A DNA stretch of 44,903 nucleotides from Desulfarculales bacterium UBA696. Its GTDB lineage: Bacteria; Desulfobacterota; Syntrophobacteria; Syntrophobacterales; Syntrophobacteraceae. Under the pieces are notes generated by a model, which was not told where the DNA came from, did not search any database, and saw nothing but the letters and a program-made list of their open reading frames with translations. The DNA lies in contig DBMO01000064.1 of the NCBI GenBank assembly GCA_002298995.1, positions 5,041 to 49,943 on the forward strand. Direction: 5' to 3'. Below, in pieces: positions 15,774 to 23,964 of this stretch; within the stretch, counting starts at the first letter, position 1, and each line of letters begins with the position of its first letter. The position numbers and the translations under genes are program-made.

Positions 15774-16039
15774 AAAATCGGCCTAATCAGCAAATCCTTA
15801 TGCGGCAAGGATTGGCCGGTGTTTAAAATAGTAGTGGATATGTCGAATGCATACCCGCATTCGGGACACACCGCGGGGGTGATCGAGAGTTTCTTGTTCT
15901 GGGCCGTTAGAGATCTGCTTATGTGTTCGAGGTGCTCGTAGACCTCCTTTTCACTGATGCGTAGGATTTTGGAAATTGATTTAGCATTGTGTTCTTCACC
16001 GAACAATACCGAGATTATCGACTGTCGAATAGAGTTCAT
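15770..16039 (-). CDS. HTH/zinc-ribbon paralogue with decayed second zinc knuckle
   Basis: 89 residues, with HTH region and first knuckle (CPECGYAF) like its downstream paralogue. Where the second CPKC knuckle should occur, the sequence runs TILNTGQSLPHKDLLIRPIL with no cysteine. Shifting the frame by one base after the Asn codon gives TPANPCRIRIC then stop, recovering a Pro and two Cys, which points to a frameshift or small indel in the ancestral ribbon. The ATG at 16039 has GGGAG about five bases upstream; the in-frame start at 16075 lacks one. It may still bind DNA through the HTH, possibly as a partner of the intact copy. Confidence 0.65.
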   Translation of the reverse strand: MNSIRQSIISVLFGEEHNAKSISKILRISEKEVYEHLEHISRSLTAQNKKLSITPAVCPECGYAFDISTTILNTGQSLPHKDLLIRPIL

Positions 16040-16450
16040 CTCTTCTCCCTGAGAAAATCGCCTTTGCGTGCGCATATTTAATATTTCTGTTATACCCCTA
16101 TACCCTGCGTCACTGATCTCACAATCGTGACGGTTTTTCCCGGGCCGCTAGATCGTCTTAATATCTGATATTATCGCTTCCGGTTTTCCTAACGCGATGG
16201 TACCGGCTCAAAAAGGCCTTCTCACCATCGAAACGGCCAATTTGTTGAACCTATCCTAAAGTAGTAATATCAGCTTGCCAGAATCCATTACGCTTTTCCA
16301 GACACCCTTGCATTCGGGGGAATACTCCGGTATGCTCACCTATTCAATAGCCTTAGGGAAGATCGATGAATATGAGTTTCCTGAATCTGACATTATACTA
16401 TCGTAAATGAAATTTATTCTGACGCATTAGATGTCTGGGAGGATTGACCC
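16040..16450. other. AT-rich intergenic region between divergent genes
   Basis: About 410 bases with no gene seen. It should contain promoters for the HTH pair (minus; see 16097-16124) and for the lipoprotein (plus). TATACT on the plus strand near 16397 is a possible -10 for the latter but lacks a clear -35. Confidence 0.4.
16097..16124 (-). promoter_or_regulatory. Candidate promoter of the HTH/zinc-ribbon pair
   Basis: On the minus strand TTGTGA (16119-16124) is followed after 16 bases by TATAGG (16097-16102), with a second TATAAC eight bases further downstream. It lies 58 bases upstream of the ATG at 16039. Confidence 0.3.
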
Positions 16451-17719
16451 ATGGGATCGCGTTTTAGATTCGATTTATTGCTCACATGCCTTATCCCGCT
16501 TTCACTTGTCTCCTGCTTGACTGCCCCTTCAACCCGGATCGATTCAGTGACTCATCACCATGAGACAAATGGAAAAGCAGTACAGAGCCAGGAGGCTGCT
16601 GCTGACGATACTCATTTAACAAATGCTTTACCCGGGCCGTGGGTCTATGAATCGGATTCAGTTGAACGAATGGAGGGAACTTTTCTCTCCGACGGAAACT
16701 TTGAATTCTTCCATCTTGCACTGACACTCAGAGGAGCCGAAGAGCGGTCGGTCAAAGGTACCTGGAAGATTCAGAACGGTCAGATAATAGTCTCCGGTCA
16801 TTATGAACAGCCAAATAACAGCTCCCAGCAAAAGATCAACTTTGGCAAGATAATCTCGATAGCCGACTCCGAATTTACCCTTATCCAGGGGCAGCGAAAG
16901 CTCGTCCTAAAGAAAAAGCAGCCTGAAGATTATCTTTTAAAGGAATTGGCTCTCAAATCAAGGATGAGAGAGAGGCTATCGATCACGGCAAACAGGCTAT
17001 TGCGTAATTTCGACAAGGGATTCGAGATCATGCCGCCTGCCAGACTTCCGAATAAACAGACGCTCGCAGCTATGAGAAGCTTTATGGCAGCCGCATTTGA
17101 TCCGGAACGACTCGAGCAAACCATCTTACGGGAACTCAGCACCAGGGTGACCGCGGAGGACATCCGCCGGGCTATCGATTGGCATGAAACCTCGTTGGGA
17201 AAGAAGTGCAAAGAACTTCTAATAAAGGCTTCGCTTCCCGATTCAGATACCGAGATGGAAGCATTTATCGATAACCTTCGAGAGAACCCCGGCCCACCTG
17301 AAAGGACAAAATTAATTCAAGAGCTTATTAGATCCTGCAAATTAACTGAAGCCCAAGTTAATTTTGCTCAAAGCATGGAGCTTGCCTTCACGATGGGCGG
17401 TATGGCGCTGCTTCCTCCCGACAATCAAATTCCGATTAATAAGATTACCGAGGAGATGGAGCGGAACCGTCCTATGCTTATGGTAATGGTTGAGCCCCTT
17501 ATCCTGGGAAACAGGCTCTACTCTTTGAGGTCGCTTAGTACTCCCGAACTGAGAGAATTTGTGAGGTATGCGATTTCCGATTTTGATAAAAGGGTTGGAG
17601 TTGCTTACAACTCGGCATTTGATCGGGCCATGCTGGATGCAACGGACCGCTATTTAAAGTCGATCAAGTGGGCCGTTGATTATGAGCAACAAAGAAAAAA
17701 CAAAGTGTCGGGTGCTTGA
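16451..17719 (+). CDS. Predicted lipoprotein with DUF2059-like C-terminal region
   Basis: 422 residues. The N terminus has a hydrophobic stretch ending in LVSC, a lipobox with Cys22, so it is a predicted outer- or inner-membrane lipoprotein. Residues about 55-155 look like a small beta-rich domain (GPWVYESDSVERMEGTF, KGTWKIQNGQIIVSGHYE, SEFTLIQGQRKLVLKK). Residues about 165-420 are helical and contain IDWHETSLGKKCKELL, which resembles the WY-S--G-K--E signature of DUF2059 proteins, with a second weak copy near LREFVRYAISDFDKRVGVAYN. No enzymatic motif is visible. GGGAGGA lies seven bases before the ATG. The sequence is more AT-rich than most of the window. Flanking genes give no functional clue. 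Confidence 0.7.
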   Translation: MGSRFRFDLLLTCLIPLSLVSCLTAPSTRIDSVTHHHETNGKAVQSQEAAADDTHLTNALPGPWVYESDSVERMEGTFLSDGNFEFFHLALTLRGAEERSVKGTWKIQNGQIIVSGHYEQPNNSSQQKINFGKIISIADSEFTLIQGQRKLVLKKKQPEDYLLKELALKSRMRERLSITANRLLRNFDKGFEIMPPARLPNKQTLAAMRSFMAAAFDPERLEQTILRELSTRVTAEDIRRAIDWHETSLGKKCKELLIKASLPDSDTEMEAFIDNLRENPGPPERTKLIQELIRSCKLTEAQVNFAQSMELAFTMGGMALLPPDNQIPINKITEEMERNRPMLMVMVEPLILGNRLYSLRSLSTPELREFVRYAISDFDKRVGVAYNSAFDRAMLDATDRYLKSIKWAVDYEQQRKNKVSGA

Positions 17720-17825
17720 TTTGGTTAAGGGAGTAATTGCTTCAGATTGCCGGTCACGTGCCTTGGCGGCCCCGTCTTGTCTGCCATGCTTAATGTGTCA
17801 ATTGCTCCTCAGGGTCAATCCGCCG

Positions 17826-17853
17826 TTGCAACGCCGTGAAATGTTGCTATTTT
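17826..17853 (+). promoter_or_regulatory. Candidate promoter of the phasin-like gene
   Basis: TTGCAA (17826-17831), 16-base spacer, TATTTT (17848-17853), about 95 bases upstream of the ATG at 17949. Match to sigma-70 consensus is moderate. Confidence 0.3.
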
Positions 17854-17948
17854 ATATCAGGCTGTTTTCCGCAAAGCCATGGATCATTGATTTTATTGTA
17901 TAGAGGCGTGACCAACGCCGATGTGTACTTGACCAAGGAGGAGCCTGA

Positions 17949-18296
17949 ATGCTCGACCTGCTCAGAAAAAGCTTTTTTGCCGGGCTTGGCGCGGTGGTTG
18001 TAACCGCCGACAAGGTACGAGATGCTACACGTAAACTGGTGGAAGAGGGCAAGATTTCAACCGACGAGGCCGAAAGGCTTACCGAAGACCTGGTCAAAAG
18101 CGGCCAGCGTCAGTGGGACGAATTTCAGTCATCGATGAGAAAATGGTCGGAAAATGCCGACATTGCCAGGATGAAGGATGTCCAGGACCTCCAGGCCAGG
18201 GTGGAACTACTCGAGCAGCGAATCAGGCTGTTGGAGGACACTCACAGGGTTGAACTCGATCAGGCCCGCAAGTGCTGCCAAACCCCGGCATCCTGA
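17949..18296 (+). CDS. Phasin-like (COG3937) coiled-coil protein
   Basis: 115 residues with AAGGAGGA about six bases before the ATG. The pattern is typical of the COG3937 group (polyhydroxyalkanoate synthesis regulator phasin): a short hydrophobic/amphipathic start LLRKSFFAGLGAVVVTADKV, an LVEEGKIS-DEAERL-EDLVKSG segment, and a C-terminal coiled coil from about residue 76 (DLQARVELLEQRIRLLED). True phasins coat PHA granules, but many COG3937 members occur in genomes without PHA synthase, and no pha gene is in this window, so granule binding is unproven. The gene is monocistronic by spacing. Confidence 0.7.
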   Translation: MLDLLRKSFFAGLGAVVVTADKVRDATRKLVEEGKISTDEAERLTEDLVKSGQRQWDEFQSSMRKWSENADIARMKDVQDLQARVELLEQRIRLLEDTHRVELDQARKCCQTPAS

Positions 18297-18797
18297 TTGC
18301 GCCTCTGGATACCGTGGCCCTCGCCCCCCTGCGGGATATTCCCGGGCGTCAAAACGCCCCCCATCTCAGCCAACAGTTGAATTCCAGGCGGGGAAGGCGC
18401 TCTTTTCGAGGATTGTGCCGGCAATGACCCTGTTACAGCCCAAAATGGAGTGATTTGCAGGCAACAGGTCCGCTATATGTGGCTGGACGAGCGATTTTGC
18501 ATGATTAACATCATTTCCGATAAAGAAGCTATCCCATCATTAAGCACCTATGTCTAATCTCCAAATTTGTATTAACTTCTAAACTACTAACTGGTAATCG
18601 TATGGCCGATTTTTTGCGGGAGTGGTGATAGAATGGATGATTCCAATTTATTTCGATTACTTATCTGGATCGTCCGATTCCTGCCCGGAGGATTGCCGCA
18701 GGTTGGCTTTTAATTCCAATAACCATTTGCGGCAACGGTCATTTATAGAGTGGATTTTACAAATGACCGGGCCTGGAATCCAAACGGGGTTTTCCCG
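18297..18797. other. Intergenic region, one possible tiny ORF
   Basis: 500 bases without a recognisable gene. A 26-codon frame at 18633-18713 (starts MDDSNLFRLL, hydrophobic, ends PQVGF) has GGGAG 11 bases upstream; I have no evidence that it is expressed. The AT-rich stretch at about 18550-18600 is where the promoter of the glycosyltransferase operon would be expected. Confidence 0.35.
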
Positions 18798-19922
18798 ATG
18801 GGTCTCAAGATAGGAATAGTAACCGAATACTACTATCCCCTGCTCGGGGGCATTTCCGAGCACGTGCATAATACAGCCTTGCAGCTCCGGGATAAGGGGC
18901 ACACGGTCAAGATAATTACCTCTCATGTTAACGGCGGGCAAAACGGTTCGAAACCTCCGGTCGAAATTATCAGAATCGGCCGGAGCACATCCATCTACAG
19001 TAATGGTTCACTTGCGCGGGTAACACTCGGAAAGCATCTGATAAGCGAACTCAAGGCGACTTTCGAGCGCGAAAAATTCGACCTCCTGCATCTGCACTCA
19101 CCGCTGGTTCCCACTCTGCCGATGTTTGCCCAGTTTGCCGCCGCCAAAACTCCCACTGTTGGCACTTTTCACACCTACTTTGACCGGAGCATGTGGTACT
19201 CGCTCCTGAAAGGATCGGTCCAGAAGAAGCTCGTAAACAGGCTGAGCGGCCAGATAGCCGTTTCGCGGAGCTGTATAGATGCCCTCGCGCGCTACTTGGA
19301 GGTGAGGGCGCGGATTATTCCCAACGGCGTGAATACTTCCGAGTTCAGCCCGGATGCTCCAAAGTTTCCCCAGTTCGAAGACGGAAAGCTGAACCTGCTT
19401 TTTCTTGGAAGGCTCGATCCCCGAAATGGATTATCCCTGATGATTCAGGCTTTCACGCTGATAAAATCGAAGTTTCCCGATGTTCGGCTCATAATCGTTG
19501 GCGACGGGCCGCTCAGAGAACATTACAAGCGGCTGGTTCCCGATGAAATCGAGCGTGACATTTTCCTGGCCGGACCTGTGCTCCATGAGCGCAACCGCTA
19601 CTATTCGAGTGCCGATATCTTTTGCTCGCCGGTCGAGAAGGCTTCTTTCGGGATAACCCTGCTCGAGGCGATGGCTTCGGGAAAGCCGATCGTTGCGACT
19701 GATAACTGCGGCTACAGGGAACTGCTCGGCCCGGAGGAAGGATTTCTCATCCCGCCCCGCGATCCGAGAGCCTTTGCGGATACAATCCTGAGATTGCTCG
19801 AAGACCCAGGGCTGAGAAAGCAAAAAGGCGGGAATGGCAGGCAAAAGGCCCTTGAATTCTCCTGGGACAAGGTTTCGGACAAAATAGCCGGATTTTACGA
19901 GGAAGTTCTTAACGGTCGATGA
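18798..19922 (+). CDS. GT4-family glycosyltransferase
   Basis: 374 residues with a GT-B fold. Residues about 3-24 (IGIVTEYYYPLLGGISEHVHN) are the N-terminal GT4 motif also seen in PimA-type mannosyltransferases; TFHTYFDRS and IPNGVNTSEFSPD mark the domain boundary. The C-terminal donor-binding part has LLFLGRLDPRNGL, LIIVGDGPLRE and SFGITLLEAMASGKPIVATD, the E-x7-E motif of retaining GT4 enzymes. It acts at the cytosolic face of the membrane, transferring a sugar from a nucleotide donor; the donor and acceptor cannot be told. The ATG at 18798 begins exactly at the conserved core; a GTG 48 bases upstream is less likely. Its stop overlaps the next gene (ATGA), and the third gene is coupled likewise, suggesting a glycolipid or cell-envelope polysaccharide pathway. 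Confidence 0.88.
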   Translation: MGLKIGIVTEYYYPLLGGISEHVHNTALQLRDKGHTVKIITSHVNGGQNGSKPPVEIIRIGRSTSIYSNGSLARVTLGKHLISELKATFEREKFDLLHLHSPLVPTLPMFAQFAAAKTPTVGTFHTYFDRSMWYSLLKGSVQKKLVNRLSGQIAVSRSCIDALARYLEVRARIIPNGVNTSEFSPDAPKFPQFEDGKLNLLFLGRLDPRNGLSLMIQAFTLIKSKFPDVRLIIVGDGPLREHYKRLVPDEIERDIFLAGPVLHERNRYYSSADIFCSPVEKASFGITLLEAMASGKPIVATDNCGYRELLGPEEGFLIPPRDPRAFADTILRLLEDPGLRKQKGGNGRQKALEFSWDKVSDKIAGFYEEVLNGR

Positions 19923-20722
19923 TCCTGAAGATCGTTGCAGCCATAACCCTGTTCTCCGCCCTGCTGTCAGTCCCGGCCGCGGAGATTCTTGCCCGCACAT
20001 CTTTCCACGGGGGCTTTCACCTCTGGTTTATTTTGTTTTTTATGCTTTTTGAAGTCCTCCTCGTCCTGGCTGTTTTTGAACGGCGCGCACCAATTTTCGG
20101 CCAGATTTTTTGGAAAGGCGCCCCGGGAAAAAACCTGGTGGCCCTGACGTTCGATGATGGCCCAAACGAGCCGTTCACTTCACAAATAGCCGATATTCTA
20201 AAGGAAAAGAAAATCGGGGCAACTTTTTTCATTGTTGGCCAAAACGCGGTAAGGTCTTCCGGCTCCATCAGGCGGCTCTTTGACGAAGGACACGAGCTGG
20301 GCAATCATACTTGGACCCATGAGGTGCTTCCGCTAAAGACCCCGGCGCGGATAGGGGATGAACTCACCAGGACATCGGATCTTATCGAAAAAACGACCGG
20401 TCGCAGGCCCGCACTTTTCCGCGCCCCTCACGGCTGGAGAAATCCCTGGGTGAACATGGTTGCCCGAAAATGCGGCATGGCGCCGGTCGCCTGGACATTG
20501 GGGGTATGGGACACCGACCGGCCAGGCGAAGAGGAGATTCTTCGTCGGACGCTCGCCGGCGCGCGGGATGGATGCATCCTGTTGCTACACGACGGGCGCG
20601 GACTGGAAGAGGGGGCCGATTCGAGCCAGCTTGTCAGGGCTCTGCCCAAAATTATTGATGAACTCAAGCGCCGCGGATTCGAGTTTGTGACCCTTTCGGA
20701 AATGATGGGGAACAGCGGATGA
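19919..20722 (+). CDS. Membrane-anchored polysaccharide deacetylase (NodB domain)
   Basis: 267 residues. Two N-terminal hydrophobic segments (about 2-24 and 33-53) anchor the protein, with the catalytic domain following. NodB homology motifs are all present: TFDDGP (catalytic Asp and metal Asp), GHELGNHTWTH (metal His residues), RAPHGWR, and LLLHDG near residue 224. The family removes N- or O-acetyl groups from sugars such as GlcNAc in peptidoglycan or exopolysaccharide, or formyl groups from lipid-linked sugars; the membrane anchor and the flanking glycosyltransferase favour a lipid-linked or envelope sugar (inference). It overlaps both neighbours by four bases (ATGA), so the three genes should be made in concert. 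Confidence 0.88.
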   Translation: MILKIVAAITLFSALLSVPAAEILARTSFHGGFHLWFILFFMLFEVLLVLAVFERRAPIFGQIFWKGAPGKNLVALTFDDGPNEPFTSQIADILKEKKIGATFFIVGQNAVRSSGSIRRLFDEGHELGNHTWTHEVLPLKTPARIGDELTRTSDLIEKTTGRRPALFRAPHGWRNPWVNMVARKCGMAPVAWTLGVWDTDRPGEEEILRRTLAGARDGCILLLHDGRGLEEGADSSQLVRALPKIIDELKRRGFEFVTLSEMMGNSG

Positions 20723-21723
20723 GCGGGGGCGGAAACGAAATGAACTGGATGAGAGCCGCCCGCACCTGGTCTCTTGCCATCGTCGCGATCTTCTTGGCGC
20801 TTGTGCTGGCTTATGCAGATCTTGGGAAGGTCGCACACTCCTTCTCCGGCATCCGTTGGCAGTGGGCGATCTGGGTACCAATCCTCAATCTGGCGAACAC
20901 CTTCGTCGAAGCGCTCAGGCTTTCGGTTATTCTTTTTCCCGTAAAGAATGAGCTCCGTGTCCGTAATTGTTTCAATTCGACCCTCATCGGCATAATCGGC
21001 AACATCATGCTCCCGCTGCGGTTCGGAGACGGCGCGAGGGCATATTACCTGGCCAGGGCGGAAAAGATCGGCCTCTCCCACTCATTATCCGCGGTTGCGC
21101 TTGACCGGGTAGCGGACTTCCTGGTCTTTTTCCTACTGATGGCGCTTACCGCCGTTCTCCATCCTTTCCCACCCTCGGTCACCAAGATGGGAATTGCGGC
21201 CGGATCGTTTTTTGCCGCGGCCGTAGCCGTTGCTTTTATCTTTGCCAGGATGGGTTTAAGGCTCGGGGCAGTGGATTCGGCCGGGAAAATCCGGCGCCGG
21301 ATTGCCGAGGAAACAAATAAGTTCGTGGCGGGATTGGCCGTTATGAGAAAGGCGGGCCTGCTTTTCCCGGTCCTGGCGCTTTCCGCCCTTTCATGGTTTC
21401 TGCGGGCGGCCATGGTATGGGTGATGTTCGAAGCATTTGCGCTTGACCTGCCGCTGATGGCAACACCGATTACCCTCATTCTTCTCAATTTCGGCATTGC
21501 CGCGGTGGGAACACCGGCAAATCTTGGAGGTTTCGAGCTAGCAACGGTTGCAGCCCTAAAGCTCTTTTCGGTGGAAATCTCGGTCGCGCTCAGCTACGCC
21601 CTCGCCTTGCACGTATTGGAAGTTGTCTCGATAGTTGCCGTCGGGAGCGTCTTTCTTTGGCTGGAGGGTTTCAAGACCGGAGAGGTTCTGAAAACCGCCA
21701 GGGAGGTCGAGTACCCGGACTGA
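20719..21723 (+). CDS. Lysylphosphatidylglycerol synthase TM-region (UPF0104) membrane protein
   Basis: 334 residues with about seven or eight hydrophobic helices. The family-typical segment N-RFGDGARAYYLARAEKIGLSHSLSAVALDRVADF (about residues 93-135) identifies PF03706, the membrane domain shared by MprF flippases and archaeal AglD-type proteins. There is no aminoacyl-transferase domain, so it is not a full MprF; in this context a lipid or glycolipid translocase, or an accessory to the glycosyltransferase, is more likely than aminoacylation. Start ATG overlaps the deacetylase stop by four bases. It is the last gene of the operon, followed by a GC-rich hairpin. Confidence 0.85.
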   Translation: MSGGGNEMNWMRAARTWSLAIVAIFLALVLAYADLGKVAHSFSGIRWQWAIWVPILNLANTFVEALRLSVILFPVKNELRVRNCFNSTLIGIIGNIMLPLRFGDGARAYYLARAEKIGLSHSLSAVALDRVADFLVFFLLMALTAVLHPFPPSVTKMGIAAGSFFAAAVAVAFIFARMGLRLGAVDSAGKIRRRIAEETNKFVAGLAVMRKAGLLFPVLALSALSWFLRAAMVWVMFEAFALDLPLMATPITLILLNFGIAAVGTPANLGGFELATVAALKLFSVEISVALSYALALHVLEVVSIVAVGSVFLWLEGFKTGEVLKTAREVEYPD

Positions 21724-21729
21724 AACAGG

Positions 21730-21748
21730 CCGGCGGTGCCGCCGCCGG
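21730..21748 (+). terminator. GC hairpin after the glycosyltransferase operon
   Basis: CCGGCGG (21730-21736) and CCGCCGG (21742-21748) pair around a five-base loop, seven bases beyond the operon's last stop. Only two T follow, so it is at best a weak intrinsic terminator. Confidence 0.4.
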
Positions 21749-21970
21749 TTGATGCGAAAAACGGAGTGCCGACGAGTTGAATTTGGCATTGGATGCTCAT
21801 GCCGAGTGATTTCGAGTGCGGAAGGATTAACTTCTAATAGTGCTATTCTAGCTTTTGCTGTTCGAAATTCATCCGGATAACCCAGCAAGGACCGGGGCCA
21901 GGAAATTCTGAGGACCCGAGACTTTGTCGAAAATGTTGTTTCTCCCCTTTGGAATGAGCTTGAAAAATCC

Positions 21971-22159
21971 TCAAGCTACAACATCCAGTAAATATCCTTT
22001 GTCACCCGCCACCTTTGCAACATTTGCCGATTCGATCAGACGAACAATCGTTTCACCCTGTTGTTTCTGGACATCCAGTGCTTTCCTGGCAACCAGAACG
22101 CTGGCCTGTTCGTCTGAATTGGCTGCCGATACGATGCCGGATTGGCTTTCCACCCTCAC
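21971..22159 (-). CDS. Small YjfB-like (putative motility protein) gene
   Basis: 62 residues if it starts at GTG 22159, which has GGAGGG six bases upstream; a second GTG six bases on is an alternative. The sequence resembles the short YjfB/putative motility protein family: SDEQASVLVARKALDVQKQQGETIVRLIES, then a C-terminal tail ending LLDVVA, where that family has V-KKALD-QK-QG----L----- and an (I/L)D--A end. The frame remains open upstream to 22417, but that part has no family sequence. It lies 274 bases downstream of the receiver-kinase gene on the same strand. The family's function is unproven despite the motility name. Confidence 0.5.
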   Translation of the reverse strand: MRVESQSGIVSAANSDEQASVLVARKALDVQKQQGETIVRLIESANVAKVAGDKGYLLDVVA

Positions 22160-22433
22160 CTTATGCCCTCCATTATTTGGGTGTTGCTGGTTTATCGAGC
22201 ATCTACCGTGACGCAAATCACCCCAGATCCACTTATCGGCAGATTCCTGAAATTTCTTAAGCATTATTTTTGTTGTTTGTTCGAGACTTCGCGGGACGAT
22301 CCTCTGTGGATTAGCGGGAATTGTTGAAGAAAGCGTCCATTGCAGCTCGAAAGCAGCGAAGCAGGTCGGCGAAATGATGGAAAAAAGGCTCCGACGATAT
22401 TGAAGAGATGATATCAAGCAAAGACTGGGACCC

Positions 22434-23510
22434 TTAACTCGGCCAGTTAGCCCGCACCGTTGTGCCCGTTCCTACCTCGGAGATTATTGCGAGATTTCCT
22501 CCAGAAAGTTCGGCCCTTCTTTTCATGCTTCGAAGGCCCAGGCCGCCTTCGGGGTTCATCAATGAGAGTTTTGCCCCCACATTGAAACCTTTTCCGTCGT
22601 CTCTTATAGAAAGATTGAGGGCCCCGTTGTGACTTGACAGCCTCAGCCAGACTTGTTCTGCGCTGCTATGCTCGGCTACGTTGTCCATGGCATCCTGAAC
22701 GATCCTGAACATTGCCAGCTTGAGGTTCTCGGGAATTTCCTCCTCTTCGATCTCGAAATCCTTGTTCACGAGTATCCGGGTATTTACATCCTCGAATTCC
22801 CTGCAATACCAGGTCAGAGCAGCCTTTACACCAAGGTCGTCGAGGACCGTTGGACGAAGCTGGGTATAGATTCGCCTGACGTGCTCGACCGCCACCTGTA
22901 TCAGCGGAATTACCTGTTCGAGGTTGGAGGCGCACTCATTTTCACAAGGCTGGCGGCTTATAACCGTTTCGATATTGTATTTGATGGCGGTCAGCAGTTG
23001 CCCCAAATTGTCGTGCAGTTCGGCGGCAACCTTCCTGCGCTCGTTTTCCTGCACAACAAGGAGCTGGGATGAGAGGTACTGGAGCTGCTTTTCCGACTCC
23101 CTCAGCGCGTCTTCGGATTTTTTTCGTTCAATGGCGTACCGGATGGTGCGCTCCAGCATTGGGTCGCTAAGGTGGTCCTTTACGAGGTAATCGGCTGCGC
23201 CGTGTTTCATTGCGGCGATATCCACCCTGTAGTCGCCCTGGCCGGTAAGAATTATTATCGGAGGCTTATCCGCGTAGTCCGCTACCTTCTGCAAGAGTTC
23301 CAACCCGGTCCTGTTGCCCAGCCGGTAGTCCATGAGGCAGACGTCATAGCTGCCTTCCCGAAGTCCTCGCAGGGCGTCTTTGTATGTCTCGGCCCAGGTT
23401 ATATCGTATGAAGCCGATGGGATGTCGGAAAGAATACTGCGAATCAGAACACTGTCGTCTTCATCGTCTTCGATCAGAAGTACTTTTATCGGTTCATTTC
23501 CGTCAGGCAT
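22434..23510 (-). CDS. Receiver-histidine kinase hybrid (HisKA_3, NarX-like)
   Basis: 358 residues, soluble. Residues about 8-125 form a response-regulator receiver (acidic pair EDD at 14-16, phosphoacceptor Asp61 in CLMDYRLG, Thr89, Lys111). A short coiled linker (130-160) leads to a HisKA_3 dimerisation region with phosphoacceptor His166 in AAELHDNLGQ, then a HATPase_c domain with N box IVQDAMDNVAEHS, DDGKGF and a GGLGLRSMKRRAE G2 box. The receiver at the N terminus implies that phosphorelay input, rather than a membrane sensor, controls the kinase. It overlaps the upstream response regulator by eight bases. No NarL-type HTH partner for this HisKA_3 kinase is present in the window, so its target is elsewhere. 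Confidence 0.9.
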   Translation of the reverse strand: MPDGNEPIKVLLIEDDEDDSVLIRSILSDIPSASYDITWAETYKDALRGLREGSYDVCLMDYRLGNRTGLELLQKVADYADKPPIIILTGQGDYRVDIAAMKHGAADYLVKDHLSDPMLERTIRYAIERKKSEDALRESEKQLQYLSSQLLVVQENERRKVAAELHDNLGQLLTAIKYNIETVISRQPCENECASNLEQVIPLIQVAVEHVRRIYTQLRPTVLDDLGVKAALTWYCREFEDVNTRILVNKDFEIEEEEIPENLKLAMFRIVQDAMDNVAEHSSAEQVWLRLSSHNGALNLSIRDDGKGFNVGAKLSLMNPEGGLGLRSMKRRAELSGGNLAIISEVGTGTTVRANWPS

Positions 23511-23964
23511 TTGCTTTTTCCCGCGGCAACTCGACTATCTCGAGCCAATATCGTCCCAGATTCTCGACAAGGTTCAGCAGATCTTCGAAACTTACAGGTT
23601 TTGTTACAAACGAATTCGCACCAACTCTGTAACTACGTATAATATCGTCTTGTTCGTGAGAAGTAGTTAGGATAATTATTGGTATGTGTCTGAAATCCCT
23701 ATTGGACTTTATTTCTTTCAAGGCCTCGCGCCCGTCTTTTCTCGGCATGTTGAGGTCAAGTAGGATGAGGCCTGGACGAGGAGCCGAGTCCGGCTCGGCA
23801 AATTTCCCACGGCGGTAAAGATAATCCATCAGGTCTTCGCCGTCCGCCACGAACCTGAGGTCATTTTCGAAGCTCTTTTCACTGAAAGCCTCTTTAACGA
23901 GCAGGCAGTCATCCTGATCGTCATCAGCCATCAGAATGGTTATAGATTTCGAGCCTTTTTTCAT
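23503..23964 (-). CDS. Single-domain response regulator, Rcp1-type
   Basis: 153 residues, receiver domain only. Acidic residues DDD at 14-16, phosphoacceptor Asp70 in LLDLNMPRKDG, Thr in ILTTSHEQDD, and Lys in VTKPVSFEDL are all present. The insertion with DYLYRRG is characteristic of Rcp1-like regulators that pair with phytochrome or hybrid kinases. No DNA-binding output is present, so it acts by phosphotransfer or protein contact. The last eight bases overlap the start of the receiver-kinase gene, which suggests a two-gene phosphorelay. Confidence 0.9.
   Translation of the reverse strand: MKKGSKSITILMADDDQDDCLLVKEAFSEKSFENDLRFVADGEDLMDYLYRRGKFAEPDSAPRPGLILLDLNMPRKDGREALKEIKSNRDFRHIPIIILTTSHEQDDIIRSYRVGANSFVTKPVSFEDLLNLVENLGRYWLEIVELPREKANA

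Noticed and set aside
20719..21723. Full MprF-type lysylphosphatidylglycerol synthase
   Set aside because: Only the membrane domain is present; no aminoacyl-transferase domain follows.
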